Part shown: positions 1-10,200 of the stretch, in pieces
Layout: each line of letters begins with the position of its first letter
Position numbering within the stretch: position 1 is the stretch's first letter
Assembly: GCA_937136395.1 (NCBI GenBank)
Contig: CAKZOI010000104.1
Span: 1-64,000 of the forward strand
Length of the DNA stretch: 64,000 bases
From: an uncultured Opitutia bacterium
Lineage (GTDB): Bacteria > Verrucomicrobiota > Verrucomicrobiia > Opitutales > Coraliomargaritaceae
Direction: 5' to 3'
Translations under genes and position numbers: made by a program
The notes under the pieces: generated by a model
Told to the model about the DNA's origin: nothing
Seen by the model: only the letters and a program-made list of their open reading frames with translations
The model's database searches: none

Positions 1-15
1 TTTCGCGCTCGCGGT

Positions 16-1296
16 TCAGAGTAAATCCTGGAGGCTTCCAAGCTCTTCGGGCGATTCGGAACTGAGGCGTTCGAGGGCTTCGCCGATTAAGTAGAGTGAC
101 CCTGTGATGACAATGGTGTCGCCTGGATTACCGAGTGTGCAGGTGTTGGGCGCGGGTATGATGTCGACGAGTTGTCTATGCGTGACGGGAAAGTCGCGGT
201 CTTTTGGCAGGCAGCTTTCGAGAAAGGACGATGCGGTGGCACGTGGTTGCTGTGGCTCAACAAGGTATAGCTCGCGAGCGTAAGGTGTTACTGCGTGTAT
301 CAAGCTGCGGCCTCGATCTTCGCCTAAAGCCCCAGCAACTATGAGGGGCTTTTTACCTGTATGTTCGATAAGCCTGCCCAGGTTTTCCTGCAATGCGAGG
401 GCGCCTTCTGGATTGTGAGATGCATCGAGAATGAGTGTGCGGTCGGCGAGTGGAATCGTTTGCCAGCGGCCTGCCCAGTCGATGTGCATGAGGGCTTGGG
501 TCGATTTTATGGGGAAACGATCTGCCAAGAGTTCGGTTGCATAGGTCGCGACGGCAGCATTCCAGCGCTGGTAGGTGCCTTCAAGATTGGTGAGTGGCAG
601 CTCCTCTGTGTGAGGGTAGCGCTCGGTCACGGAATAGATCGGGGCGCTGCGTTGTTGCGCGATCTCACGAATCAATGTTTCCGCTTCAGAGGGTAGCTTG
701 CCGAGTAAGACGGGGACGCCCTGTTTGATGATGCCTGCTTTTTCTCGTGCTATGGCTTCAATCGTATCGCCGAGTAGTTCAGTGTGATCGAGGCTGATGG
801 ACGTGATGATCGAGAGTTCGGGTGTGACGACATTCGTAGCATCCAGGCGTCCGCCGAGACCAGTTTCGAGCAGTGCGATGTCGACTTTGGATTCGGCGAA
901 CCGCAGGAAGGCCATCGCGACCATGAACTCGAAGAAAGAGGGGTGGCAATCGGGGTCATCTTTACCCAGAGCTTCGGCTACGGGGCGGAGCTGCTCGGTG
1001 TAGTCGACGATGGCGGAGTGGGGCAGTATTTGACGATTCACTTGCACTCGCTCGCCTTGATGCACTAAGTGTGGAGAGTTGAAGAAGCCAGTGCGGTAGC
1101 CGTTGTCGCGATAAATCGCTTCCAGCATCGCGCAGGTGGAACCCTTGCCATTGGTGCCAGCAACGTGGATACTCGGGAAACGTTGTTCGGGATGATGCAG
1201 TGCCTCGACGAACAGCCGCATGCGATCAATGCCATACTTAGAACCTTGGTTTTTGAGCCCGTAGAGGTAGTGGCGTGTTTCGATGTAGTTTGGCAT
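16..1296 (-). CDS. folC: Bifunctional folylpolyglutamate synthase / dihydrofolate synthase
   Basis: Mur-ligase family enzyme that ligates glutamate to dihydropteroate and to folates in the cytoplasm. About 426 residues, normal for FolC. The P-loop GTNGKGST lies near residues 47-54, followed by a typical central ATPase domain ([14 protein letters not shown], a metal/ATP-site motif) and a C-terminal ligase domain with [11 protein letters not shown]. An ATG at 1314 would add six residues, but it falls at the edge of a repeated AACATCG tract, so I prefer the internal ATG at 1296, where family similarity begins. It follows accD on the same strand, and an accD-folC pairing is common in bacteria. 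No clear Shine-Dalgarno sequence is visible. The family call is secure; the exact start is inferred. Confidence 0.93.
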   Translation of the reverse strand: MPNYIETRHYLYGLKNQGSKYGIDRMRLFVEALHHPEQRFPSIHVAGTNGKGSTCAMLEAIYRDNGYRTGFFNSPHLVHQGERVQVNRQILPHSAIVDYTEQLRPVAEALGKDDPDCHPSFFEFMVAMAFLRFAESKVDIALLETGLGGRLDATNVVTPELSIITSISLDHTELLGDTIEAIAREKAGIIKQGVPVLLGKLPSEAETLIREIAQQRSAPIYSVTERYPHTEELPLTNLEGTYQRWNAAVATYATELLADRFPIKSTQALMHIDWAGRWQTIPLADRTLILDASHNPEGALALQENLGRLIEHTGKKPLIVAGALGEDRGRSLIHAVTPYARELYLVEPQQPRATASSFLESCLPKDRDFPVTHRQLVDIIPAPNTCTLGNPGDTIVITGSLYLIGEALERLSSESPEELGSLQDLL

Positions 1297-1309
1297 CTGG
1301 AAACGGGGA

Positions 1310-1391
1310 AACATCGGACGTTGAACATCGAACGTCGAATTTTGAATGGTAATGTCGCGTGGTCGCTTGAGAACTATTCGATGTTCAGCGT
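1310..1391. repeat. Heptad array upstream of folC with short inverted partner
   Basis: Five consecutive 7-bp units at 1310-1344 (AACATCG, GACGTTG, AACATCG, AACGTCG, AATTTTG) lie just 5' of the folC start. An 11-bp stretch of this array (1322-1332) is exactly repeated in inverted orientation at 1377-1387. The tract fills most of the accD-folC gap. The same words occur at 3922-4055. Read directly from the sequence; function unknown. Confidence 0.75.
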
Positions 1392-1416
1392 TTAAGCGGC
1401 TCGCACCCGCGACTCG

Positions 1417-2271
1417 CTATCCTGCTTTTTCTGATCGGTAGAGTGCTTTGAGCAAGTTGATCATTCGATCACGCATTTCTAGGCGAGAAACGATCAGGTC
1501 GATCAAGCCACGCTCAAGCAGGAACTCGGAAGTTTGGAAGCCCTCTGGTAAATCTTGTTGGGTGGTTTCTTTAATCACTCGAGGTCCAGCAAAGCCGATG
1601 AGGGCTTCCGGTTCGGCAATGATCACATCGCCTAAGGATGCGTAACTAGCCATCACGCCAGCCATCGTTGGATTGGTGAGGATCGAAAAATAAGGAATAC
1701 CAGCTTCATTGAGGCGCGCTAGAGCAGCACTGGTTTTAGCCAGTTGCATGAGGCTTAGGATCCCTTCTTGCATGCGCGCACCACCTGAGGCGGATACGAT
1801 AATCACGGGGATATTTTGCTCGACGCCGCGCTCGATCGCGCGTGTTAATTTTTCACCTGCGGCTGATCCGAGGCTGGCCGCCATGAAGCGAAAATCCATT
1901 ACTGCAATACTAACCGGAATGCCACCCATTTTGCCGACGCCTGAAATGACGGTGTCTGTTTCCTTGGTCTTGGCTTGGTTCTGCTTGAGCTTTTCCGGGT
2001 AGGAAGAGGTTGCGTTGAACTCGAGGGGGTCTAGGGAGCTGACGCCCATATCCATCTCCTCGAAGCTGCCTTCGTCGAGCATAGATGCGATACGGTCTCG
2101 GGCTTTGAGTGGGAAATGGTAGCCGCTGTTAGGGACGACCATTAGGTTCTCTTTCAGAATTTTATTATAAATGATCTCTCCAGTCTTTGGGCATTTTGTC
2201 CAAAGATCTTTAGGGATGTCCTTTTTCTTAACCGTGACGGTTGAGTATTGTGGTTTTCCAAATAGTGCCAT
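1417..2271 (-). CDS. accD: Acetyl-CoA carboxylase carboxyltransferase subunit beta
   Basis: Beta subunit of the acetyl-CoA carboxylase carboxyltransferase, which with AccA moves CO2 from carboxybiotin to acetyl-CoA in the first step of fatty acid synthesis. The crotonase-fold core is intact: [11 protein letters not shown], the PTMAGVMAS segment and [11 protein letters not shown] are all present, and the 284-residue length is normal. The N-terminal zinc ribbon is not intact. The four positions that are Cys27, Cys30, Cys46 and Cys49 in the E. coli protein are here Cys27, Thr30, Val46 and Ser49 in an otherwise colinear segment, so zinc binding is probably lost. It lies between comF-like and folC on the same strand. 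Confidence 0.95.
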   Translation of the reverse strand: MALFGKPQYSTVTVKKKDIPKDLWTKCPKTGEIIYNKILKENLMVVPNSGYHFPLKARDRIASMLDEGSFEEMDMGVSSLDPLEFNATSSYPEKLKQNQAKTKETDTVISGVGKMGGIPVSIAVMDFRFMAASLGSAAGEKLTRAIERGVEQNIPVIIVSASGGARMQEGILSLMQLAKTSAALARLNEAGIPYFSILTNPTMAGVMASYASLGDVIIAEPEALIGFAGPRVIKETTQQDLPEGFQTSEFLLERGLIDLIVSRLEMRDRMINLLKALYRSEKAG

Positions 2272-2277
2272 GAGTCT

Positions 2278-2312
2278 GAATTAGGAATTGAAAAATATAA
2301 ATTACGAATGAG
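2278..2312. repeat. Heptad array upstream of accD
   Basis: Five 7-bp units in a row (GAATTAG, GAATTGA, AAAATAT, AAATTAC, GAATGAG) end 6 nt before the accD start codon on the minus strand. In mRNA sense this reads as AU-rich words such as CTAATTC. A close relative is at 14057-14091 upstream of the RlmB-like gene. It fills almost the whole gap between the ComF-like gene and accD. Confidence 0.65.
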
Positions 2313-2316
2313 TCGC

Positions 2317-3054
2317 TTAGCCATGCCCGAGAGTGGCGACCTTTAGGCGGGTAGCTCCTGCGGCTTGCAAAATTTGTGCGCAAGCGTTGAGAGTTGATCC
2401 GGTGGTAAAGACGTCATCGACGAGGATGTATTGTTGATCTGGGATTACAACCGCATCGGAGGCCAAAGCAAAGGCATTTTTCACGTTTTGGTGACGTTGT
2501 TCTCGATGTAGACGGGTTTGAGTTTGTGTAAAACGGGTCCGAATGAGCAAATTTTCGACTTTTGAGCGCTGTTTTGTGACATTTTCGAGCATTTTGGCTA
2601 TTTTTTCGCTTTGATTGTAGCCGCGCTCTCGAAGCTTTGTCGGATGTAGTGGCACAGGCACTAAAATTGCATTATCGATGTATTTTTGGTAAAAAGGCGC
2701 CTGTTCGATCATCTTAGCGGCATCTTCCAAGATGTAGAACCCACTGTGATATTTGAGCTCGTGAATCATGGATCGTGCCGGGCCTTTCGCCAAAAAAAGG
2801 GTTTTGCCTTCGTCAAACAGTGGATTGAGCTCGGCGCAATGTGGGCAAATCTTCGGTCCTGCGAGCATTCCAAAAAAGGGAAATCCACAGGTAGAGCATG
2901 CAGGTGGCATGGATAGAAAGATCTCACGAGCACAGGTGCTGCATAGAAAATCGTAGGAAGACTCTTCCACCGCGTCGCCACAGTGCACACAGCTACGCGC
3001 GAAAAAAATATCGGCGAGTGATCGAGCAATGGATGGAATGCTGAGTGAGGGCAT
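2317..3054 (-). CDS. ComF family amidophosphoribosyltransferase-like protein
   Basis: Member of the ComF/GntX family. In naturally transformable bacteria ComF acts in DNA uptake, but most homologues outside those systems have no assigned role. The N-terminal part carries zinc-finger pairs (CVHCG, CSTC, CSTCG, CPHC; residues about 22-75). The C-terminal part is a type I phosphoribosyltransferase fold with the PRPP-binding motif [12 protein letters not shown] at about residues 209-220. Length 245 aa is typical. It sits between truA and accD on the same strand. No other competence gene except cinA (about 50 kb away) is visible, so a competence role is not established here. Confidence 0.88.
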   Translation of the reverse strand: MPSLSIPSIARSLADIFFARSCVHCGDAVEESSYDFLCSTCAREIFLSMPPACSTCGFPFFGMLAGPKICPHCAELNPLFDEGKTLFLAKGPARSMIHELKYHSGFYILEDAAKMIEQAPFYQKYIDNAILVPVPLHPTKLRERGYNQSEKIAKMLENVTKQRSKVENLLIRTRFTQTQTRLHREQRHQNVKNAFALASDAVVIPDQQYILVDDVFTTGSTLNACAQILQAAGATRLKVATLGHG

Positions 3055-3066
3055 TGAGTCGGAAAA

Positions 3067-3101
3067 GAAGTTAGAAGTGAGTCCTTAGAAGTTATCCAGT
3101 C
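3067..3101. repeat. Heptad array upstream of comF-like gene
   Basis: Units GAAGTTA, GAAGTGA, GTCCTTA, GAAGTTA, TCCAGTC follow each other without gaps, beginning 12 nt upstream of the ComF-like start codon. They occupy about a third of the gap to truA. The pattern is degenerate but the 7-bp period is clear in the first four units. Confidence 0.6.
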
Positions 3102-3154
3102 TGCCTGCGAACTTTGTGTGACGGTGTTCGAGTGTGGAATCCGTATTTAGAAGG

Positions 3155-3895
3155 CTACGAATAGAAAACTTTATCGAGAAATAACCCTCTAGCGGGAGCT
3201 GTGACGATGCGGTGTGTGCGTTCTTTGGAATCGATGATTTCGCGAATGTCTTCCGGTGTTAGGCGACCGCGGCCCACGGCGTAAAGAGCGCCAGTCATAC
3301 TGCGAACCATGCGGTAAAGGAAACCGCTGCCTTCGGTATCGATTCGGATGTGGTTTCCTTGTTTTTTGATGGCGACACGATGGACTGTTTTTACGGGGTT
3401 CGGGTCGGCATCTTTACCATGTGTCGCACTGAGTGCGGTGAAGTCTTGCGTGCCGACCATCTGTGCAGCAGCGGCCCGCATGGCCTCTAGGTCGAGGGGT
3501 AACTCGCGGCAATCCCAGACATAACGGGCATCGATTGGGTCGGGTCTGCCTAGGGTGATGCGATAGATATAACGTTTACCAGTCACTGAAAAACGAGCGT
3601 GAAAATCGTCGCTGACCTTCTTTAGCGATTTGATCTGAATGCTCTTTTCAAGATTCGCATGTAGCGCTCTAACGAGTTTTTTAGGTTCATGTTTCCAGTC
3701 GGCATCGAAATGGAAGCATTGCCCCCGTGCATGCACACCTGCGTCGGTGCGTCCACTACCTTGGATTTGTATGGGCGTGGCAAAGATCTGTGAAAGTGTT
3801 GCCTCTAAGTGATTTTGCACCGCGCTACCATTTGGTTGCCGCTGCCAGCCCTCAAAATCAGTGCCATCGTAGGCGCAGATACATTTCCATCGCAT
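3155..3895 (-). CDS. truA: tRNA pseudouridine(38-40) synthase
   Basis: Converts uridines 38, 39 and 40 of the tRNA anticodon arm to pseudouridine. The catalytic aspartate is in GRTDAGVHA (Asp at about residue 51 from the chosen start), and the C-terminal half contains [12 protein letters not shown], typical of TruA. The open frame extends upstream to 3982, but that part encodes translated heptad repeat with no family similarity. I therefore choose the ATG at 3895, giving [14 protein letters not shown] and about 246 aa. It is divergent from the TauE/SafE gene, with a paired repeat in the gap, and is followed by the comF-like gene. Confidence 0.93.
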   Translation of the reverse strand: MRWKCICAYDGTDFEGWQRQPNGSAVQNHLEATLSQIFATPIQIQGSGRTDAGVHARGQCFHFDADWKHEPKKLVRALHANLEKSIQIKSLKKVSDDFHARFSVTGKRYIYRITLGRPDPIDARYVWDCRELPLDLEAMRAAAAQMVGTQDFTALSATHGKDADPNPVKTVHRVAIKKQGNHIRIDTEGSGFLYRMVRSMTGALYAVGRGRLTPEDIREIIDSKERTHRIVTAPARGLFLDKVFYS

Positions 3896-3921
3896 AGGAA
3901 GCGACTGTGTCCCATTTTGTG

Positions 3922-4055
3922 GAGTTGTGAAGTGTGAAGTTGAGAACATGGGAACGTTGAACGTCCAACATCGAACGTCCAATGTTGAAACTGGGCGGAA
4001 ACGGCGGTCAATTTAAATTCATGATTCGAAGTTGGACGTTCGATGTTCGATGTTC
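3922..4055. repeat. Inverted pair of heptad arrays between truA and tauE
   Basis: The left array (about 3922-3987) contains GAGTTGT, GAAGTGT, GAAGTTG, then after a 10-base interruption AACGTTG, AACGTCC, AACATCG, AACGTCC, AATGTTG. The right array (4028-4055) is GAAGTTG, GACGTTC, GATGTTC, GATGTTC, the reverse-complement sense of the same words. Arms at 3957-3989 and 4026-4056 are near-complementary over about 30 bp, around a spacer of roughly 36 bp. Each arm reads GATGTTC-type words in the mRNA sense of the gene it precedes (truA minus, TauE/SafE plus). It could fold as a long hairpin. Confidence 0.8.
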
Positions 4056-4070
4056 AAAGTCTCTGTTTGA

Positions 4071-4820
4071 ATGTATTCGTTGGAATTATGGCAGTATGGT
4101 TTGATCGCCCTGGGCGCGTTTTTTGTCGGTCTTGGCAAAGGAGGGCTTCCCGGTGTGGGCAATTTGACGGTGGTCTTATTAGCCTTGGCACTTCCAGCTA
4201 AGGCGTCGGTTGGTATATTGCTGCCGATTCTGATCTCTGCTGATATCGTGGCGGTGATTGTTTACCGACGCCATGCATTGTGGTCATACATCTTCAAACT
4301 CGCGCCGAGTATGGCTGTCGGGATTTTGATTGGCTATGTTGTGTTTAGTCGGGTGGATGATGCGCAAGTGCGCGGGATGATCGGCGCGATCTTGCTTGGA
4401 ATGACCGCAGTGCATTTTATCCGTAAATGGCTGCGCCGAAAGTCTACGGAGGCCGATCGCTTGCCGCACCATCCTGTTTTTATTACGTCGACGGGTATCA
4501 TTGGTGGCTTTGCGACCATGGTCGCAAATGCGGCCGGGCCGGTTGCGGCCTTGTATTTTATTGCATCAGGCTTGCCAAAGTATGCTTACATAGGCACGTC
4601 AGCATGGTTTTTTCTGCTGGTCAATTGCTTCAAGGTGCCGTTCATGATGGAGCTTGGAATCATTGATCTGGAGTCCCTGCGCTTTAGTGGCAGCTTTATG
4701 CTTTTCTCGGTTCTGGGAGCAGTGATCGCACCGTTTATCGTGAAGCATATTAATCAAAAAGCATTCGAAATTTTAATTTGGGTCTTTGTTGTCATTGGTG
4801 GGTTGAAGCTCATTCTCTAA
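4071..4820 (+). CDS. TauE/SafE family sulfite exporter-like permease
   Basis: Integral membrane protein of 249 aa with about seven or eight hydrophobic segments and the family's glycine-rich first helix ([16 protein letters not shown]). The second half repeats the pattern ([19 protein letters not shown]), the internal duplication usual in TauE/SafE transporters. Characterised members move sulfite, sulfoacetate or other small organic anions; the substrate cannot be told here. A heptad array ends 15 nt before the start. It precedes ruvC on the same strand by 39 nt. Confidence 0.85.
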   Translation: MYSLELWQYGLIALGAFFVGLGKGGLPGVGNLTVVLLALALPAKASVGILLPILISADIVAVIVYRRHALWSYIFKLAPSMAVGILIGYVVFSRVDDAQVRGMIGAILLGMTAVHFIRKWLRRKSTEADRLPHHPVFITSTGIIGGFATMVANAAGPVAALYFIASGLPKYAYIGTSAWFFLLVNCFKVPFMMELGIIDLESLRFSGSFMLFSVLGAVIAPFIVKHINQKAFEILIWVFVVIGGLKLIL

Positions 4821-4859
4821 TGGTCAACTTCTCATCCCTTTCCTTTAGACTTCTTTTCA

Positions 4860-5447
4860 ATGGCACGACAATCCTCACGTAAATTATGGGCCGAGTATGT
4901 GGCGCGCGGTGGTAAGGCTGCAGAGAAGTCGACAGGAACGAAGGCATCGCTTCGTTTACCAGGTCAGTTTACAGGATTGGTATTGGGGATCGATCCAAGT
5001 TTACGCGCGAGTGGTTTTGCGGTTTTGGACTATCGTTCAAGCTCGGATATACGGGTCATTGAGGCGGCCACGTTGAGGTTAAAGCGAGAGCTCTCGCAAA
5101 TCGAATGTCTCGGTGCGATCGGCAATCAAGTGGAAGACTTTATTGATCAGCATGCAATTAAGCATGTTGCGATTGAGCAGACGATCTACGTGCAGAATTT
5201 TCAGACAGCGCAAATTCTTGGCGCCGCCCGGGGTGCTGCGATCGCGGTGGCCTCGATGCGAGGTTTGCCGGTGTATGAGTATGCGCCGCTACGTGTGAAA
5301 CAGGCGGTCGTTGGTGCTGGACGAGCGAGTAAGGAGCAGGTTGCGCGGACTTTACAAAGTCTCACGGGCGTCGATTTTGAGTCGCGTTTAGATGAGTCGG
5401 ATGCCGCCGCAGTTGCCTTGTGCCATGCGTTTACGTGGCGCGCTTAG
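4860..5447 (+). CDS. ruvC: Crossover junction endodeoxyribonuclease RuvC with N-terminal extension
   Basis: Holliday-junction resolvase. The RNase H-like fold begins at [14 protein letters not shown] (first catalytic Asp at residue 45). The second acidic residue is in VAIEQ (Glu106), and the C-terminal acids are in [14 protein letters not shown] (Asp178/Asp181). The first 38 residues are a basic, low-complexity extension that standard RuvC lacks, since most begin almost directly at the GIDP motif. No internal ATG gives a shorter standard form. The helicase partner ruvB is at 14159-15229, so the system is split. The 3' end overlaps the convergent YHYH gene by 17 bp. Confidence 0.9.
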   Translation: MARQSSRKLWAEYVARGGKAAEKSTGTKASLRLPGQFTGLVLGIDPSLRASGFAVLDYRSSSDIRVIEAATLRLKRELSQIECLGAIGNQVEDFIDQHAIKHVAIEQTIYVQNFQTAQILGAARGAAIAVASMRGLPVYEYAPLRVKQAVVGAGRASKEQVARTLQSLTGVDFESRLDESDAAAVALCHAFTWRA

Positions 5448-6378
5448 TGGAGGCTTTAGTAGGTAGCGGCGGAGGGCGAGTCGCCCCGTGGGGCGCACCG
5501 CGTCGATTGCGGTTACCTCGGATATTAAAGCTTGGGTCTGGTGTGCCACGGAACATACGTGGGATAAATGGATAGTCGTCGGTTAGCACATAGTAGTAAG
5601 TGCCCGCTGGGAATTCTGGCGTTACACCATAGCGACCACCGCATTCATCTAGATCGCCACTGCCTTCGACGAATTTATAGTCGAGAGTGAAGGAACCGTC
5701 GTAGGCGCCGCCAGGCGAATTGGAGCCTGATGGGCGCTTACCTTGTTTAAGTTGGTAGCTGGATGTTAATTGCCGGAGCGCGGAAGTTGCATCAGTGGCG
5801 ACTTTGTGGCCATACACGCCGTAAATGGGGAATCCATCTGCGGCCCAACCGAGCAAAGTCATGGATTCATCGTTCTTTTTGAGCGCCTTAAACAGTGCGG
5901 TTGGTATCCCGTGATAGTGATAGGCTCCATTGGGCTGCACATGAGCATGGTTCTCATCGAGACCAAGTGGACGAGTGCCGCTACTGAGTGCTTCGTAATT
6001 CCATTCAGAGCTTCGGTCTTTTTGATAATACTCGGCGGTTCCGGGGTCGAAGAGCACTCCGTTGAGTGCGATGCCGAACGGTTGGCGAATTAGTGGGCTT
6101 GGTTTTTTAGCAACGCTTGGATACGCAGACACTTCGAATCTGTAGTCCTGTGCTGCTATTTGGTGTGGATTACCGCTGTTTGGAAAGAGGGCGACAGTGT
6201 GATTAGGTATTCCGTTGGCGTGAAATACACGTTTGCCGTCTTTGATGAAGGTTTCGAGGACAGGTTTCGTCTGTAGGGTCTCGGTCGCTGGTATCAGTTT
6301 GTCGTGAGTGTTGCCAGTGTGTGCCCATGCGGTTGAGGCGATGAGGCCGAGGAGTAAGCTCTTTATCAGTGAATACAT
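5431..6378 (-). CDS. Secreted YHYH domain protein
   Basis: 315 aa with an N-terminal signal peptide (hydrophobic stretch at residues 3-18 ending AWA) and the name-giving motif in [14 protein letters not shown]. Conserved surroundings include [26 protein letters not shown] and [15 protein letters not shown]. The YHYH family is uncharacterised. The many His and acidic residues suggest metal binding, but that is inference. The protein is predicted periplasmic or secreted. Its Pro/Lys-rich C-terminus is encoded in the segment overlapping ruvC on the other strand, so that tail may be poorly conserved. Confidence 0.85.
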   Translation of the reverse strand: MYSLIKSLLLGLIASTAWAHTGNTHDKLIPATETLQTKPVLETFIKDGKRVFHANGIPNHTVALFPNSGNPHQIAAQDYRFEVSAYPSVAKKPSPLIRQPFGIALNGVLFDPGTAEYYQKDRSSEWNYEALSSGTRPLGLDENHAHVQPNGAYHYHGIPTALFKALKKNDESMTLLGWAADGFPIYGVYGHKVATDATSALRQLTSSYQLKQGKRPSGSNSPGGAYDGSFTLDYKFVEGSGDLDECGGRYGVTPEFPAGTYYYVLTDDYPFIPRMFRGTPDPSFNIRGNRNRRGAPHGATRPPPLPTKASTKRAT

Positions 6379-6444
6379 TGTGGAGGGGGCGAATGAGTGA
6401 AGTATTTGTATTCACAGGTATCGTAGATTTGCTACGATTGTTAC

Positions 6445-7155
6445 ATGGGTAAATATGTTTTCATAACAGGGGTGAGTTCCGGCTTAGGCTATGGTCTCGC
6501 AAAGCGATACTTAGAGCGAGGGGATTGTGTCTATGGATGCAGTCGCCGAGCGCCGAAGGATTTGATTGGAAAAGGTCTGCAGCATCTGCAAATTGATTTA
6601 TCAGATGCTGCCAAAGGTGAGGGCCTATTGGGGGATTGGATGCCTGCTATGAGAGTGCTCGACCTTGTGATCTTGAATGCTGGAAAGCTTGGTCAAATAC
6701 GTGATATGGCTGAGACACCGTTGGAGGATTTACGTGAGACGATGGAAGTGAACGTGTGGTCGAACAAATGGATTTTAGATGTGCTCTTAAGGGATGTTGA
6801 AGTGGTTCGCCAAGTCGTCGCCATTTCATCGGGCGCGTCGCAATCCGGCAGTCGCGGCTGGAATGGTTACAGTGTATCAAAAGCGGCTCTGAATATGCTC
6901 GTGAAATTGTATGCAGGTGAAGCGCTCAATACGCATTTTACATCACTCGCTCCTGGCTTAGTGGATACAGCTATGCAGGATTATTTAACGAACCTACCCG
7001 CTGATGATCGTTATGCACCATTGGAAATATTGAAGGCTGCAAAAGGCACAGAAGTCATGCCTGATGGAGAAACCTGTGCCACGAAACTAATGGAGGTTTT
7101 TCCTCAGTTACTTGAGTTGGAGAGTGGTAGTTATGCGGATATTAGAAAGCTGTAA
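6445..7155 (+). CDS. Short-chain dehydrogenase/reductase family oxidoreductase
   Basis: Classical SDR of 236 aa. The Rossmann NAD(P)-binding motif [10 protein letters not shown] is at residues 8-17, the LNAG motif is at about 76-79, the catalytic serine is in ISSGAS, and the catalytic YSVSK (Tyr-x-x-x-Lys) is near residue 142. The Arg pair after the second strand (CSRR) suggests NADP preference, which is inference. The substrate is unknown. It is divergent from the YHYH gene with a 66-bp gap, and is followed by a broken coiled-coil gene with no clear link. Confidence 0.85.
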   Translation: MGKYVFITGVSSGLGYGLAKRYLERGDCVYGCSRRAPKDLIGKGLQHLQIDLSDAAKGEGLLGDWMPAMRVLDLVILNAGKLGQIRDMAETPLEDLRETMEVNVWSNKWILDVLLRDVEVVRQVVAISSGASQSGSRGWNGYSVSKAALNMLVKLYAGEALNTHFTSLAPGLVDTAMQDYLTNLPADDRYAPLEILKAAKGTEVMPDGETCATKLMEVFPQLLELESGSYADIRKL

Positions 7156-7258
7156 ATTGTATTGAATTAGCTGATACTGTTTGATGCTTGCGCTCCCTAT
7201 AACTCCCTGTAAGGCGACAGTCTGTGGGGTCTGAGTAGTATTGCCATCGCGGTCTCAT

Positions 7259-7698
7259 ATGCAGATTGATAATATGCGTGCCTCGTTTTATGCAAATGCG
7301 GCAGTAGCGACCTCGGTCCGCCGTTTGTCGGAACCTAAAGTAGCGCCGCAACAAGACCTTGATGATGCCAATGCGCGTGCGAGCCAAGCGGAGGAAGATG
7401 CTGCTAAATTAATGGAACGTTGCGAAGAAGAAGCGGCAACGAATCAAGCTTTGGTCGATGAGCTTGAGGCCTTACGTTCTAAAATTATAGACGAATCTAG
7501 CTTGAGCCAGAAAGCAGAAGAGCTTCAGGATCGCCTTGCGCAGCTCGATAGCGCGAGCAAGAATTGCAGCTCATGGAAGAAGAGATGGTTACACGTATGA
7601 ACGAGTATATGGAGAAAATGGCACAGTTAGAGCAGTGGGAGGAGGACCTTTTTCACCGAGAAACGGCTCTTAAGAAAGCGGAAGCAGATTCTGCCTAA
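7259..7698 (+). pseudogene. Coiled-coil protein gene broken by a frameshift
   Basis: From the ATG at 7259 the frame encodes a strongly charged heptad-like helix (for example DDANARASQAEEDAAKLMER) to about 7555, then runs into unrelated sequence and stops at 7600. In the -1 frame, open from 7552, the coiled coil resumes (REQELQLMEEEMVTRMNEYM and on to ALKKAEADSA) and ends at a TAA at 7696-7698. One inserted base between about 7552 and 7560 would restore a single ORF of roughly 145 aa. No family is recognised. It could be a genuine pseudogene or a sequence error; there is no obvious slippery site for programmed shifting. It converges on mrdA with a 16-bp gap. Confidence 0.6.
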
Positions 7699-7714
7699 GC
7701 AGTTTGCCTTCTCG

Positions 7715-9673
7715 CTATTCTCTAGCTGTTGGAAATCCTGCCCGTTCAGGGTATTTATCGATAAACTTTAAAAACACATCTTTGGCGACAGGGCCAGCAG
7801 TGGAGCCGCCATGGAAACTGTCGCTTGATTTGGTGCCTTCAACCATCACGGCGACAGCAATTTGCGGATTATTGGCAGGGGCGAAACCGATAAACCAAGC
7901 TAGGTTCACGTCTTTGCCATGTGCGCGAAAATCAGCAGTTCCAGTTTTGCCAGCGATGGGGAGTCCGTCGATTTGAATGAGCCTTCCAGTTCCGTCGGGA
8001 CTGACGACTCGCTGCATACCCTCCCAGAGTTTCTGATATTGTTTTTGAGTCAGACCAATGGGCTCTCCGCCATGGTTGACCTGCATCCCTTCTTCGCGAC
8101 TCAAGGCTTTAAGTGTGGGAATCGTGCGCGTTTCGCCGCGAGCGATCGATGCTATTACTGTCGCCATTTGTAGTGGTGTCACCAGTAGAAAACCTTGCCC
8201 GATTGCAGTGTTTGCCGTGTCGCCCGGAACCCAACCAGCACCAATGTGCTCACGTTTCCAATCTTTGGTTGGCACGACAAGGCGACTTGTTTCATAAGGC
8301 ACTTCAATGCCAGTTTTTTGATCGAGCCCGAAACGTTTCGCTTCGGCACTGATCACATCGATGCCCATATTGAGCCCTTCGGAGTAATAGAAGACGTTGC
8401 AACTGCCTTCAATGGCTGCGGCTAGGTCGGTAATCCTATGGCCATAACGCGCGTGGCAGCGAAAGATACGGTTGCCCAGTCGATAGACACCTTGGCAGTC
8501 GTGTGTGGTCTCGGTGTCGAATATACCTGCGCGTAAGCCTGCGATGGAGGTGATTAGTTTGAAGGTCGAACCCGGTGGGTAGGAGAGTTGTAAAGTCCGG
8601 TTCAACCAAGCACCACGTTCGTTTATTTCGTTAAAGGTTGTGCGAGGGATGAAGGGGCTGAGATCGTTGAGATCGTAATTCGGGTGGCTTGCAATGGTGA
8701 GTATTTCACCAGTTCGCACATCTATAGCGACGACCGCTCCAGTGCGCTCACCAAGTGCGGTTTCCGCTGCGATCTGTAGATCGATGTCGATACTGGTAAT
8801 TAGATCTTTACCTTGCTTCGGAGGGCTCATTTTAAGTCGTGTATCTTGAAAGCCTAGGGGGTCGACCCGCCACATCTCTGTGCCAGTAGAGCCAGATAGC
8901 GATTCATCAAAAGAGCGTTCGAGCCCAGTTTTGCCGCGCTTCTTCTTAAACGTGAACGTCTTGATTCCGTCGCTAGGGATTTCATCAGCGTCGGGGTTGA
9001 CGTTTTGGACGTAGCCGATCGTGTGCGAGGCAGCGCTCCCGTAGGGGTAGTAGCGGGCGGTATCTGTGTGGATTTGAATCGGTGAGTTTTTGGGATGTAG
9101 TTGCTCGATCAGCCGTGCGTAGTGGTCGGGGCTAAGGTCCTCGGCGAGTGGCAGTGGGAGCAGCAACTTTTCATTGAAATGGCGCATCACTTTACTTTGT
9201 GAGAGTGTGTCGCTGCGCCCAGTGATTTGGTTTATCTGATCCACATAGCGTTGAATGACATTCATCCGTGCGGTCCAAGCGCAGTCGCTACGATTCGCTA
9301 TAGGTGGTTTGTCGGGGCGCTCATCGATGGGAGTCTCTTGAAATACTTGTAGAAGGGTGGCATCGGCCTCGTTGCGGACGGTTACAAATTCTTTGCGAAA
9401 TTCTTTACGCAAGTCATCGAGATATACGGCTGCAGAGTAGTGCGGGCGATTGCCAACGAGTAAATTACCATTCCGATCGTAAATGTCGCCACGTGGCCCA
9501 GGTTTAAGAATTCGGCGCTCCGTCTGGCGCTTCTCTAGTTCTTTAAACTCATTGGTCGCAATCAGCTGACTCCATGCGAGTCCAATAATGAGCACTCCTG
9601 CCGAAGCGATCACTAGCCAGAGGAAAAGCAAGATGCGCGGGTTCTCCCCTTTGTGCACATCGAACTGACTCAT
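7715..9673 (-). CDS. mrdA: Penicillin-binding protein 2 (peptidoglycan transpeptidase of the elongasome)
   Basis: Class B PBP, 652 aa, that cross-links peptidoglycan during side-wall growth. A single N-terminal membrane anchor (residues about 13-36) is followed by the pedestal domain and the transpeptidase domain. The catalytic triad motifs are clear: STFK (Ser369, Lys372), SCN (424-426) and KTG (576-578). Its start overlaps the stop of mreD by 4 bp, so it is the last gene of mreB-mreC-mreD-mrdA. rodA, which often follows, is absent here. Confidence 0.95.
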   Translation of the reverse strand: MSQFDVHKGENPRILLFLWLVIASAGVLIIGLAWSQLIATNEFKELEKRQTERRILKPGPRGDIYDRNGNLLVGNRPHYSAAVYLDDLRKEFRKEFVTVRNEADATLLQVFQETPIDERPDKPPIANRSDCAWTARMNVIQRYVDQINQITGRSDTLSQSKVMRHFNEKLLLPLPLAEDLSPDHYARLIEQLHPKNSPIQIHTDTARYYPYGSAASHTIGYVQNVNPDADEIPSDGIKTFTFKKKRGKTGLERSFDESLSGSTGTEMWRVDPLGFQDTRLKMSPPKQGKDLITSIDIDLQIAAETALGERTGAVVAIDVRTGEILTIASHPNYDLNDLSPFIPRTTFNEINERGAWLNRTLQLSYPPGSTFKLITSIAGLRAGIFDTETTHDCQGVYRLGNRIFRCHARYGHRITDLAAAIEGSCNVFYYSEGLNMGIDVISAEAKRFGLDQKTGIEVPYETSRLVVPTKDWKREHIGAGWVPGDTANTAIGQGFLLVTPLQMATVIASIARGETRTIPTLKALSREEGMQVNHGGEPIGLTQKQYQKLWEGMQRVVSPDGTGRLIQIDGLPIAGKTGTADFRAHGKDVNLAWFIGFAPANNPQIAVAVMVEGTKSSDSFHGGSTAGPVAKDVFLKFIDKYPERAGFPTARE

Positions 9674-10200
9674 AGTATTGGGAAATCCTCCGGCTCAGTT
9701 TCAAGTCTGCAGAGCTCAAATAACAGTCTTTGTAGGTCGAAAAACCATGGGGCGACAATGGTTAGAAGGCCATGCGAAAGCACTGTTGTGATGAGTATTT
9801 GTATCCATAAAGATGATGCACTTAGGTATTCAAATCCAGTCGCGATGCTGATGAGAGCTATGCAAAATAAGTTACAGCTGTGTGAAAGGATGATTGGATG
9901 GTAGTTGTGCTCGGCGCGAAAACGAAATCGGATTTGAAAGATGCATGCACCTGCGGTGAGAAAGCCCAAGGTGAGTAAGCCGAACTGGCAGGGGAGCGCG
10001 GCATCGACCCATAGCCCAGTGAGTAGTATGCAGAGCAAATAGGACCGATGGCGTAAAAAGATGGCGGGCAACACAAGCATCGGCCCCAGTAAAACGAGAT
10101 AGAGCGACCAGCTGCTGAGTGCTGAATTGACCAGTAAACTCAGATAAAGCAGCAAGGCGTTGGCGCCAAACATAATGAGTATGCGCGGATCAAGGAACAT
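9670..10200 (-). CDS. mreD: Rod shape-determining protein MreD-like membrane protein
   Basis: About 176 aa and almost entirely hydrophobic, with five or six membrane segments, as in MreD. It is assigned mainly by position between mreC and mrdA, because MreD sequences are weakly conserved. The open frame continues upstream to 10335 inside mreC in another frame. I place the start at the ATG at 10200 ([17 protein letters not shown]), which overlaps the mreC stop by 11 bp and gives a first membrane helix directly. Translationally coupled at both ends. Confidence 0.8.
   Translation of the reverse strand: MFLDPRILIMFGANALLLYLSLLVNSALSSWSLYLVLLGPMLVLPAIFLRHRSYLLCILLTGLWVDAALPCQFGLLTLGFLTAGACIFQIRFRFRAEHNYHPIILSHSCNLFCIALISIATGFEYLSASSLWIQILITTVLSHGLLTIVAPWFFDLQRLLFELCRLETEPEDFPIL

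Noticed and set aside
3896-3982. N-terminal extension of TruA
   Set aside because: It is translated heptad repeat ([16 protein letters not shown]) and lacks family similarity; the ATG at 3895 begins the conserved domain.
7549-7600. Programmed -1 ribosomal frameshift in the coiled-coil gene
   Set aside because: No X-XXY-YYZ slippery heptamer or downstream stem-loop is evident around 7552-7575.
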